Source: Solirubrobacteraceae bacterium (GTDB taxonomy: Bacteria; Actinomycetota; Thermoleophilia; Solirubrobacterales; Solirubrobacteraceae). From it: a stretch of DNA of 6,513 nt. Positions 1 to 6,046 of this stretch are shown here, piece after piece. Positions within the stretch are counted from its first letter, which is position 1. Each line of letters opens with the position of its first letter. Below the pieces are notes generated by a model, which saw only the letters and a list, made by a program, of their open reading frames with translations, ran no database searches and was not told the DNA's origin. Location of the stretch: assembly GCA_030149625.1 (NCBI GenBank), contig JASLHP010000249.1, forward strand, positions 1-6,513. The letters are read 5' to 3'. Made by a program: the position numbers and the translations under genes.

Positions 1-680
1 CGGTTCTGGGCGACGACGAGTATGGCCTGCGCTCGGCCGTGCGCCTGGGCGAGCTGGGCGTGGACGTGCGCGCGTCCGTCGCGCGGGCGCCGAGTCGTAG
101 AGCGGTGACGTTGGTGGACGACGTGGGCGAGCGCACGATCACGACGTTCGGTCCGCGGCTGGAACCGCGGGGCGGCCTGGAGCCGCGTCGCGGGCAAGCG
201 CGGGAGCGATGGAATCAGCTGGACGCGCTGGACGCGCTGTATTTCACGGCGGGCGACGAGTCGGAGCTGCGGCTGGCGCGTGCGCGCTCACGCGTGCTGG
301 TCGCGAGCCCGCGTGCGCACAACGCGCTCGGCCGCGGCGTGGCACTGGAGGCGCTCGTGCTTAGCGGCGACGACGAGATCGAGCTGCGCGAGGCGGCGCC
401 GGCGCTCGAGGAGGCTGAGCTGGTGGTGTGGACGGAAGGCGATCGCGGCGGGCGCTACCAGCGTCGCGACGGCGCGGCGGGCAGGTGGGCGGCGGCACCG
501 CCGCCGGGCCCGCGTGCGGACTCCTACGGCTGCGGCGACTCGTTTGCGGCGGGACTCACCTATGGTCTCGGCGCGGGTCTCGCGCTCGCGGACGCGCTCG
601 CGCTGGCGGCGCGCTGCGGTGCGGTGTGCCTGACCGGAAACGGACCGTACGAGCGCCAGCTCACGAGCGCCGAGCTCTAG
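1..680 (+). CDS. PfkB/ribokinase-family carbohydrate kinase, 5'-truncated by window edge
   Basis: The frame is open from base 3, so the gene enters from outside the window. The GTG at 39 is an internal valine rather than a start, because the codons before it read VLGDDEYGLRSA, the usual PfkB G-x-D-x-x-G region. 225 residues are visible; family members run about 280-320, so roughly 60-80 N-terminal residues are missing. Near the C-terminus (visible residues 173-184) lies PfkB signature 2, DSYGCGDSFAAG. It contains the catalytic-base Asp (visible residue 179) and the anion-hole glycines; Cys replaces the usual Ala of GAGD. The family phosphorylates sugars or nucleosides with ATP in the cytosol. 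The substrate cannot be inferred, because the N-terminal sugar-binding residues are mostly absent. The gene ends with TAG at 678-680, but coding-like sequence continues in frame beyond it (see 681-764). Family assignment is confident; specificity is unknown. Confidence 0.85.
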   Translation, partial: VLGDDEYGLRSAVRLGELGVDVRASVARAPSRRAVTLVDDVGERTITTFGPRLEPRGGLEPRRGQARERWNQLDALDALYFTAGDESELRLARARSRVLVASPRAHNALGRGVALEALVLSGDDEIELREAAPALEEAELVVWTEGDRGGRYQRRDGAAGRWAAAPPPGPRADSYGCGDSFAAGLTYGLGAGLALADALALAARCGAVCLTGNGPYERQLTSAEL

Positions 681-764
681 CGCCGCGCCGCGGCCCACGG
701 CTCCCGGTCGCCGGCGTGGTTCGAGCGCGACGTCGCCGCCGCGGTGCGCCGGATGCTGCGGTGA
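681..764 (+). other. In-frame coding-like extension after the kinase stop codon
   Basis: Read in the frame of the sugar kinase, the 27 codons after TAG 678-680 run without a stop to TGA 762-764. By hand count, third positions are 27/27 G or C, first positions 22/27 and second positions 19/27. This is the GC3>GC1>GC2 order of real coding sequence in a high-GC genome. The would-be peptide ends AWFERDVAAAVRRMLR. It may be the residue of a longer ancestral C-terminus cut by a nonsense change, or chance in GC-rich DNA. I see no independent start codon or ribosome-binding site for it. Confidence 0.3.
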
Positions 765-790
765 CGCGGGCCGTTGAGCGCGCATATGAT
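761..790 (+). promoter_or_regulatory. Candidate sigma70-type promoter for the crotonase gene
   Basis: A TATGAT hexamer (785-790, 5/6 to TATAAT) stands out as one of the few AT-rich spots in this region. GTGACG (761-766, 4/6 to TTGACA) lies 18 bp upstream of it. Transcription would begin near 796-799, leaving only about 3-6 untranslated bases before the ATG at 802. No purine-rich ribosome-binding site lies in front of that ATG. Together these fit a leaderless or nearly leaderless message, which is common in actinobacteria. The call is inferred from sequence match only. Confidence 0.45.
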
Positions 791-801
791 CTCGCGGCGC
801 C

Positions 802-1656
802 ATGGACTACGAGCAGATCACCACCGAGCTGGCCGACGGCGTGATGACGATCACGTTGAACCGCCCGGAGCGCCTGAACGCGTGGACGCAGCAGATGGGC
901 TTGGAGCTGCGTGCGGCGTTCGATCAGGCTGACGATGACGACGACGTGCGCGCGATCATCGTGACCGGGGCTGGAAGGGGCTTCTGCGCCGGTGCGGATC
1001 TGACGAGCGGCGGCGACACGTTCGACGCGCGTAAGCGGGACGCCGTCGCCGGCGCGATGCGCGATAACGGCGGCGAGCTCACGCTGCGGATCTTCGAGTC
1101 GAAGAAGCCGGTGATCGCCGCGATCAACGGTCCGGCGGTCGGTGTGGGCGCGACGATGACGCTGCCGATGGACATTCGGCTGGCGGCTGACGACGCGCGT
1201 ATGGGCTTCGTGTTCGCGCGCCGCGGCATCATCCCGGAGGCGTGCTCGAGCTGGTTCCTGCCGCGTGTCGTCGGGATCAGCCGCGCGATGGAGTGGGTTG
1301 CGACGGGCCGCGTGTTCTCTGCGCAGGAGGCGCTCGAAGGCGGGCTCGTGCGCAGCATCCATCCACAGGACGAGCTGCTCGACGCCGCACGCCGGCTCGC
1401 ACGCGAGATCGCCGAGAACACGGCTCCCGTCTCCGTCGCGCTCGCGCGCAAGCTGATGTGGACGATGCTCGGCGCCGAGCATCCGATGCTCGCCCATCGT
1501 GCCGACTCCCGCGGGATGGTCGCTCGCGGCCAGTCGGCGGACGCCGTCGAGGGCATCACCGCGTTCCTCGAGAAGCGCCCCGCGCGTTTCCCCGATCGCG
1601 TCAGCGACGGTTTGCCGGACGTGCTGCCGGGTTGGAGCGCGCCGCAGTTCGAGTAG
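802..1656 (+). CDS. Enoyl-CoA hydratase/isomerase (crotonase) family protein
   Basis: This complete 284-residue cytosolic protein has the crotonase fold. The first oxyanion-hole segment is GRGFCAGADL (residues 58-67); the second is INGPAVGVGATMTLPMDI (108-125). The family binds acyl-CoA thioesters and stabilises an enolate. Aligned by eye with rat mitochondrial hydratase, the two catalytic glutamates (Glu144, Glu164) fall on Thr118 and Phe138, so both are lost. Instead Glu146 sits in GIIPEACSSWFLPR. That is the position used by delta3-delta2-enoyl-CoA isomerases (ECI2-type SPEGCSS) and by PaaG-type isomerases, which carry Asp there. I therefore favour an isomerase or other non-hydratase role in fatty-acid or aromatic-acid degradation; automatic annotation will probably say hydratase. 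The ATG start gives the usual MDYEQI N-terminus and follows a candidate promoter closely, without a clear ribosome-binding site. The C-terminal part (about 225-284) is the usual helical trimerisation region. The gene converges on ligD. Confidence 0.9.
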   Translation: MDYEQITTELADGVMTITLNRPERLNAWTQQMGLELRAAFDQADDDDDVRAIIVTGAGRGFCAGADLTSGGDTFDARKRDAVAGAMRDNGGELTLRIFESKKPVIAAINGPAVGVGATMTLPMDIRLAADDARMGFVFARRGIIPEACSSWFLPRVVGISRAMEWVATGRVFSAQEALEGGLVRSIHPQDELLDAARRLAREIAENTAPVSVALARKLMWTMLGAEHPMLAHRADSRGMVARGQSADAVEGITAFLEKRPARFPDRVSDGLPDVLPGWSAPQFE

Positions 1657-1664
1657 CCTCGACA

Positions 1665-1695
1665 GCGCCGCTCGCCCACAGGGCCGACGCGGAGC
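1665..1695. terminator. GC-rich hairpin between convergent genes, possible bidirectional terminator
   Basis: Bases 1665-1677 pair with 1681-1695 around an ACA loop (1678-1680). The stem has GCCC/GGGC at the top, then C-G and T-A, then CCGC/GCGG, then GC/GC after a G-A mismatch. Single-base C bulges lie at 1685 and 1688. It starts 9 bases after the crotonase stop and lies about 35 bases past the ligD stop, so it could serve both transcripts. No T-run follows on either strand, so it would be a U-less terminator or only an mRNA-protecting structure. Confidence 0.4.
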
Positions 1696-1729
1696 AGAGC
1701 CATGCGAGCGCGTTCGACCTCGACTGCGC

Positions 1730-4186
1730 TCAGAGCCGCGGCAGTTCCTGCGCGAGTGAGAGCACCGGCGCGAACAGGTCGCCGCGCTCGGCCACCCGCT
1801 CGAGCACGTCGCGGGCCGTGAACGCGAGGCTGGCCGTGTCGCTCGTGTCGCGCCCCGCGCGCACCTCGTCCCAGTCCAGCGGCGTCGAGGCGGTCGGGCG
1901 CTCGCCCGCGCGCAGCGAGTACACGCACACGGTCGTCTTCTTCGCGTCGTTCTGGCTCCAGTCGATCAGCACCTTGCCCGTGCGCCGCGTCTTCGTCATG
2001 CGCGAGACGATCAGCTCTGCTTCGGCGCCTTCGAGCAGCTCCGCGACAGCCTTCGCGAAAGGCTTCGTGCGCTCGTAGGTGACCGCGGTGGAGTTCAGCG
2101 GCACGTAGACCTGCAGACCCTTCGAGCCGGATGTCTTGGCATAGCTCTCGAGGCCGAGGTGCTCGAACATGCCCTGCAGCTGCAGTGCCACGTGGCAGCA
2201 CTCGACGATCGTGGCCGGTGCCCCAGGATCGAGGTCGAACACGAGCGCCGTCGGGCGCTCGATCGTCGCTGCGCGCGCGAGCGGCACGTGCAGCTCGATC
2301 GCTGCCAGGTTCGCGAGCCACACGAGCGTCGGCACGTCGTCCGCGAGCGTGTAGTCGATCGGCTTGCTCGCGCTCGCCAGCGTCGCCGTGCGCACCCACT
2401 CGGGGCGGTGCGCGGGCGCGTGCTTCTGAAAGAACGACTTTGCGTGCACACCGTCCGGCCAGCGCGTCACCGTCAGCGGGCGCCCGGCAAGGTGGCCCAG
2501 CATCACAGGCGCGATCGCCTTGTAGTAAGCGATCAGATCGCCCTTCGTGAACCCTGTCTCGGGGTAGATCACCTTGTCGAGGTTCGACAGCTTCAGTTCG
2601 CGGTTCTCAGCCGTCCGCGCTTCCGCGACGTCCTCGCGCGTCGCTTGCTGGGCGGGTTCGTCCTCGCGCGTCGCTTGCTGGGCGGGCTCGTCCTCGCGCG
2701 TCGCTTGCTGGGCGGGTTCGTCCTCGCGCGTCGCTTGCTGGGCGGGCTCGTCCTCGCGCGTGACCTGCGCCGCCGACTTGTCCTCGCGCAGCCCCTTGTA
2801 GATGGCGGCGCGCAGGTTGCCCTTCGTGGTCCAGCTCGCGAACTCGACCTCGACCACGAGCTCGGGCTCGCAGAAATGAGCGCCCGCGGGCGGACGCTCG
2901 CCACTGGTGAACGGCGAGTCGGGTCGAGCGAGCGGCGCGATCAGCAGGCCCAGGCGCTGTAGCTCGTCCTCGCTGAAGCCGCTGCCCACGCGGCCGACGT
3001 AGCGCAGCTGCCCGTCGGGGCCGTACACGCCTCCCAGCAGCGCGCCGATGCTGCCGCTGCGCTTGCCCTTGCCGGGCATCCAGCCCCCGACGACCAGCTC
3101 TTGGCGCGCCACGCGCTTTACCTTGAGCCACTCGTGCGTGCGCGCTCCAGGCTGATACAGCGAGTCCAGGCGCTTTGCCACGACGCCCTCCAGGCGCTGC
3201 TCGGCCGCGGCCGCCAGCAGCGCCTTGCCTTCTCCCACCACGTGATCGGGCGTCTGCCAGCCGCGGCCGTCCAACGCCAGCGCCGCGAGCCGCTCGCGTC
3301 GTGCGCTGTAGGGCTCGCGCATCAGCGAATGGCCGTCGAGCCACAGCAGGTCGAAGATCACATATGTCACGGGCGCAGCCTTCGCCAGCCTGCGCGCCTG
3401 TGCGCGTGACTCCACGTGCATGCGCTGTTGCAGCGTCTCGAAGCTCGGTCGGCCGGAGCTGTCGAATGCGACGATCTCGCCGTCGAGCACCGCGCTGTGA
3501 GATCCCAGTGCCGCGTTCAGCGCGAACAGCTCCGGGTAGCTGCCGCTGATGTCTTTGAGGTTGCGGCTCTCCAGGTGCAACTCCCCGGGTTGCGAGTACG
3601 CGATCGCGCGTACGCCGTCCCACTTCACCTCGTACGCCCAGCCGCCGTCCTCGTCCGGCAACGGGCCGGGGCGCGCGAGCATCGGTGTGATCCGCATCGG
3701 CATCGCTTCGCGGTCGGGGTCCGCCGGCGGGTCCATGCGGTGAATCAGCCAGTTCTTCGGGTGCTCGTCCGCGTCGATCGGGAACAGCGCGTAGCGCGCG
3801 TCCACGCGCGCGCCGTGCAGCGCCACCTCCACCTTGCGGGGCTCCCACTTCAGGCATTCGTAGGTGCCGCTGTCCCAGATCGTGATCCTGCCTGCGCCGT
3901 ACTGGCCCTTCGGGATCTCCGCCTCGAACTCGAGGTACTCGAGCGGGTGGTCCTCCACGGCCACCGCCAGGTGGTTTTCGCCCGGCGCCGGCGGCAGACC
4001 CTTCGGCACCGCCCACGACGCGAGCGTGCCATCACGCTCCAGACGCAGATCCCAGTGCAGCCGCGTCGCATGGTGCTCGTGGATCACGAACCGCGGCTGC
4101 TCGCCGGCGCCGGTCGTGCCCCCGCGCGGCTCGGGCGTAACCGTGAAGTCGCGTTTGGCGCCGTAGCGCTTCAGGCGATCGGGCAC
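1730..4186 (-). CDS. ligD: Multifunctional NHEJ DNA ligase D (PE-LIG-POL order)
   Basis: This 818-residue protein repairs double-strand breaks with Ku. The N-terminal 3'-phosphoesterase domain (about 30-150) has H38, H44, D46 and R48 in HEHHATRLHWDLR and E78/H80 in VEDHPLEY. It trims 3' ends. The ATP-dependent ligase domain (about 165-470) has nucleophile K188 in KWDGVR, LDGEIVA (234-240), FDLLWLDG (278-285), EGVVAKR (333-339), WLKVK (353-357), an OB fold and a final KGLREDK (464-470). The linker (471-527) carries a ten-residue tandem repeat. The archaeo-eukaryotic primase-type polymerase domain (about 528-818) has D651/D653 in FDLDPG and D742 in IDWSQN. In SGSKGLQV, Gln692 occupies the place of the common His. 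This order matches Pseudomonas LigD (about 840 aa), whereas Mycobacterium uses POL-PE-LIG. The GTG start directly follows the Ku stop, implying co-translation with ku. All main catalytic residues are present, so it is probably functional. Confidence 0.97.
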   Translation of the reverse strand: MPDRLKRYGAKRDFTVTPEPRGGTTGAGEQPRFVIHEHHATRLHWDLRLERDGTLASWAVPKGLPPAPGENHLAVAVEDHPLEYLEFEAEIPKGQYGAGRITIWDSGTYECLKWEPRKVEVALHGARVDARYALFPIDADEHPKNWLIHRMDPPADPDREAMPMRITPMLARPGPLPDEDGGWAYEVKWDGVRAIAYSQPGELHLESRNLKDISGSYPELFALNAALGSHSAVLDGEIVAFDSSGRPSFETLQQRMHVESRAQARRLAKAAPVTYVIFDLLWLDGHSLMREPYSARRERLAALALDGRGWQTPDHVVGEGKALLAAAAEQRLEGVVAKRLDSLYQPGARTHEWLKVKRVARQELVVGGWMPGKGKRSGSIGALLGGVYGPDGQLRYVGRVGSGFSEDELQRLGLLIAPLARPDSPFTSGERPPAGAHFCEPELVVEVEFASWTTKGNLRAAIYKGLREDKSAAQVTREDEPAQQATREDEPAQQATREDEPAQQATREDEPAQQATREDVAEARTAENRELKLSNLDKVIYPETGFTKGDLIAYYKAIAPVMLGHLAGRPLTVTRWPDGVHAKSFFQKHAPAHRPEWVRTATLASASKPIDYTLADDVPTLVWLANLAAIELHVPLARAATIERPTALVFDLDPGAPATIVECCHVALQLQGMFEHLGLESYAKTSGSKGLQVYVPLNSTAVTYERTKPFAKAVAELLEGAEAELIVSRMTKTRRTGKVLIDWSQNDAKKTTVCVYSLRAGERPTASTPLDWDEVRAGRDTSDTASLAFTARDVLERVAERGDLFAPVLSLAQELPRL
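2631..2760 (-). repeat. 30-bp tandem repeat in ligD encoding TREDEPAQQA
   Basis: There are four full 30-bp units plus a 10-bp partial unit, coding for residues about 476-519 of LigD. Units are identical except for one synonymous site (2657 T, 2687 C, 2717 T, 2747 C on the plus strand; Glu GAA/GAG alternating). The array is therefore also a perfect 60-bp doublet. This suggests a 30-bp duplication, one silent mutation, then duplication of the pair. The unit is a multiple of three, so copy-number change keeps the frame. The repeat is rich in E, D, R, Q, P and A and sits just after the ligase OB fold and before the polymerase domain, where a flexible hydrophilic linker is expected. Confidence 0.97.
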
Positions 4187-4189
4187 CTA
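4184..4189 (-). other. Zero-gap ku-ligD junction (TAG then GTG)
   Basis: On the minus strand the Ku stop TAG (4189-4187) is followed directly by the LigD start GTG (4186-4184). The bases before it (GCCAAGCGG) make only a weak ribosome-binding site. LigD synthesis is therefore likely to depend on ribosomes finishing Ku, which would keep the two NHEJ partners in a fixed ratio. Confidence 0.75.
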
Positions 4190-5167
4190 CCGCTTGGCGG
4201 CAGGTTTCTTGCCGGTCTGCTGCTTGGCGGCGGCTTGCTTGCCAGCGGGCTGCTTGCCGGTCGGCTGCTTTGTCGTGGCCTTCGCGACGACGGCTTTCTT
4301 GGCTGGCGACTGCTTCGCGACTTTGCGCGGTTTCGCGCCGGCATCCGTGCCGATTCCTTGCGCCGCCGCGCCGCGGCCTTCGCGCGCGCGTGCCGCGTCG
4401 AGGCTCGCCTTGAGCGCGCTCATCAGGTCGGGCGCCGGCTCCGCGACCTCTTCGCTCGCCGGCTGCACCGCGATCGCCTTGCCCTGAGCCTTGCGCTCGA
4501 TCAGCTCGAGCACCTGCTCGCGGTAGGTGTCGCGGAAGGCGCTCGGCTCGAAGGCGGCTGAGAGCGAGTCCACGAGCTGCTTGGCGATATCGAGCTCGCG
4601 CTTGGTCGTCGTCACTTCCGCCGCGTCGGCGATCTCGTCGAGGCGATCGGGCGAGAGCACTTCGTCGGCGAACAGCATCGTCGCCATCCCCAGCGCGTCG
4701 CCCATCGGACGCACGGCCACGAGCTGCTCCTTGGAGCGGATCACGACGCGCGCGATCGCCACCTTGCCGGTCTCGCGCATCGCCTCGAGCAGCAGCCTGT
4801 AGGGCTTCAGTCCGCCCGCGGCCGGCGCGAGATAGTACGGATGGTCGTAGTACACGGGGTCAATCTGTGAGAGATCTACGAACTCCTCGATCTCGATCGT
4901 CTTCGTCTTCTTCGGCTCGAGTGTCTCCAGCTCGCCAGGCTCGACCACCACGTAGCGGTCTGGGGCGAGCTCGTAGCCCTTGACGATCTCGGCGTAGGGC
5001 ACCTCATCGCCGGTCGAGGGGTCAACGCGCTTCTGCGCCACGCGCACTCCCGTCTTGCCCGACAGCTGGTGGAAGCGCACGGTCTTGCGATCGACTGCGC
5101 TGTACAGCTTGACGGGCACGGTCACCATCCCGAAGCCGATCGTTCCCGTCCACATCGCGCGGGGCAT
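4187..5167 (-). CDS. ku: Bacterial Ku, NHEJ DNA-end-binding protein
   Basis: Ku forms a homodimeric ring on broken DNA ends and recruits LigD. The protein opens MPRAMWTGTIGFGMVTVPVKLYSA-like, the hallmark Ku start (here up to residue 24), followed by the beta-barrel core to about residue 230. That core includes YYLAP (111-115) and a TTTKRELDIAKQLVDSL-type helical segment (about 186-202). The conserved DLMSALKAS segment (247-255) corresponds to the minimal LigD-interacting C-terminus. A Lys/Ala/Gln-rich basic tail (about 279-326) extends beyond it, as known for some actinobacterial Ku proteins, where such tails bind DNA. I chose the ATG at 5167. The frame also has a GTG at 5191 adding MHSWYYCH, but family proteins begin at MPRA. 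Neither start has a good ribosome-binding site, so a short or absent leader is possible. A 60-bp gap separates it from the upstream membrane-protein gene; ligD follows with no gap. Confidence 0.95.
   Translation of the reverse strand: MPRAMWTGTIGFGMVTVPVKLYSAVDRKTVRFHQLSGKTGVRVAQKRVDPSTGDEVPYAEIVKGYELAPDRYVVVEPGELETLEPKKTKTIEIEEFVDLSQIDPVYYDHPYYLAPAAGGLKPYRLLLEAMRETGKVAIARVVIRSKEQLVAVRPMGDALGMATMLFADEVLSPDRLDEIADAAEVTTTKRELDIAKQLVDSLSAAFEPSAFRDTYREQVLELIERKAQGKAIAVQPASEEVAEPAPDLMSALKASLDAARAREGRGAAAQGIGTDAGAKPRKVAKQSPAKKAVVAKATTKQPTGKQPAGKQAAAKQQTGKKPAAKR
4196..4270 (-). repeat. 15-bp degenerate repeat in the Ku tail, five-residue Lys/Gln units
   Basis: Residues 300-324 of Ku read as five consecutive 5-residue units: KQPTG, KQPAG, KQAAA, KQQTG, KKPAA. 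At DNA level these are 15-bp units with several differences, so the array is older or more diverged than the ligD one. Each unit places a lysine every five residues, giving a basic, probably disordered tail suited to DNA contact. Confidence 0.85.
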
Positions 5168-5227
5168 ATGGCAGTAGTACCAGCTATGCACGCTCGCAAA
5201 CAGCCCTGCAAAGCGCGTGGCGCCGGC

Positions 5228-6046
5228 TCACTCGGCTGACGCCGGCTGCGGCGGTTCGCCCTCGCGCCCCGCCAAACCAGCCGTGCGCGTTGCCCACCAG
5301 CTCAGCGGCACGATCGCGTACGCGAGCTCGCGCGAGCGATAGTCGAGCTCCGTCGCGAGGTTGATCACGGCCAGGATCTGGTCGTGCAGCCAGTCGTCGC
5401 CACCGAACTCCTCCGCGTGCTCGCTGGCCACGTTGCTGCGCACCAGCACACGGTCACGCCCGCTCTGGCCCTCCGGCGGCTCGTTGTGCGTGAGCACGCT
5501 GCTCAGCCACTCGAGCCTGCCCGCGAGCTCTACATGGCGGTTCAGCACCGCCGCGTATGGGCTCGCGTTGACCATCACCGGGGCCCACCGCGCGATCACC
5601 TGCGAGGCGTAGTCGGCCTGGTCCACGGTCACGCGCTGCAGCACCGCGCGGCGTTGTTCGTCCGCCAGCAGCTTGCGGATCGCCGCGGACACACGCTCGC
5701 TGTCGCGCGCCACCGCGGCGCCTTCCAGCAGCGGCTGCACGGCGCCGCTGCGCACCTCGCCGAGTCGCAGCACCTCCACCAGTCCGCTCCACGTCGCGCG
5801 CGCGCTCTGCGTCAAAGCGAACAGCACGCTCTGCGCCAGCAGGTTCCAGCGGCGCCGGTCGCGTCGTTCGACGAACTCGTTGATCACCGCGAGCGTGATC
5901 GCCACCACGAGCACGTTCGCCACCAGCGACGTCAGCAGCGCGTGGTGCTCCCAGAACGAGTCGAGCACGAAGTCGGAGACGCCTGCCGCCAGTATCAGCG
6001 CGAACCCCACGCAAGCCGCCAGCACGAGGCGGCGCTCCTGAGTCAT
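5228..6046 (-). CDS. Two-TM membrane protein of unknown function with large cytoplasmic domain
   Basis: I do not recognise a named family for this 272-residue protein. Two hydrophobic helices are evident: about 7-27 (LVLAACVGFALILAAG and on) and about 36-57 (ALLTSLVANVLVVAITLAVI). They are joined by a short acidic/His loop (DSFWEHH). Basic residues at the N-terminus (ERR) and just after TM2 (ERRDRRRW, 60-67) predict both ends in the cytoplasm. The remaining ~205 residues are mostly helical-looking, alternating Leu/Ala-rich and charged. A second hydrophobic stretch (about 241-251, LAYAIVPLSWW) may be amphipathic. No catalytic motif, metal site or nucleotide-binding loop is visible. The ATG overlaps the clc stop as ATGA, with CTGGGGGC just upstream as a possible ribosome-binding site, so translation is probably coupled to ClC. 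It might be a ClC partner, but this rests on position only. Confidence 0.8.
   Translation of the reverse strand: MTQERRLVLAACVGFALILAAGVSDFVLDSFWEHHALLTSLVANVLVVAITLAVINEFVERRDRRRWNLLAQSVLFALTQSARATWSGLVEVLRLGEVRSGAVQPLLEGAAVARDSERVSAAIRKLLADEQRRAVLQRVTVDQADYASQVIARWAPVMVNASPYAAVLNRHVELAGRLEWLSSVLTHNEPPEGQSGRDRVLVRSNVASEHAEEFGGDDWLHDQILAVINLATELDYRSRELAYAIVPLSWWATRTAGLAGREGEPPQPASAE
6043..6046 (-). other. ATGA stop/start overlap coupling clc to the two-TM gene
   Basis: The ClC stop TGA (6045-6043) and the ATG of the next gene (6046-6044) share bases in a classical ATGA overlap on the minus strand. This arrangement normally reflects one polycistronic message and translational coupling. Confidence 0.85.

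Noticed and set aside
774..779. TTGAGC as a -35 box for the crotonase promoter
   Set aside because: It is only 5 bp from the TATGAT box, far too close for a sigma70-type promoter; GTGACG at 761-766 has workable spacing.
1647..1729. Imperfect direct repeat (GTTCGA, CCTCGAC, GCGC) at 1647-1668 and 1712-1729
   Set aside because: Short, with a 4-bp offset and a one-base mismatch, and no link to a mobile element; could be chance or a small duplication.
1706..1731. GAGCGC/GCGCTC inverted repeat at the ligD stop
   Set aside because: The six-pair stem with a ~13-base loop and no T-run is weaker than the hairpin at 1665-1695 and expected by chance at this GC content.
924..2399. Long 491-residue minus-strand open frame antisense to the crotonase and overlapping ligD
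   Set aside because: Arg/Ala-rich translation with no family motifs; it is a by-product of high GC, and both overlapping genes have clear conserved domains.
2631..2760. Regularly spaced direct repeats that could suggest a CRISPR array
   Set aside because: The 30-bp units are head to tail with no spacers and lie in frame within the well-supported LigD coding sequence.
3416..4561. 381-residue plus-strand open frame across ligD and ku
   Set aside because: It lies antisense to conserved LigD and Ku motifs and has low-complexity composition; it is a GC-driven shadow frame.
5168..5227. Possible -10 (TACTAC) and -35 for ku on the minus strand
   Set aside because: Best hexamers match only about 3 of 6 consensus bases and spacing is poor, so no promoter feature is called.
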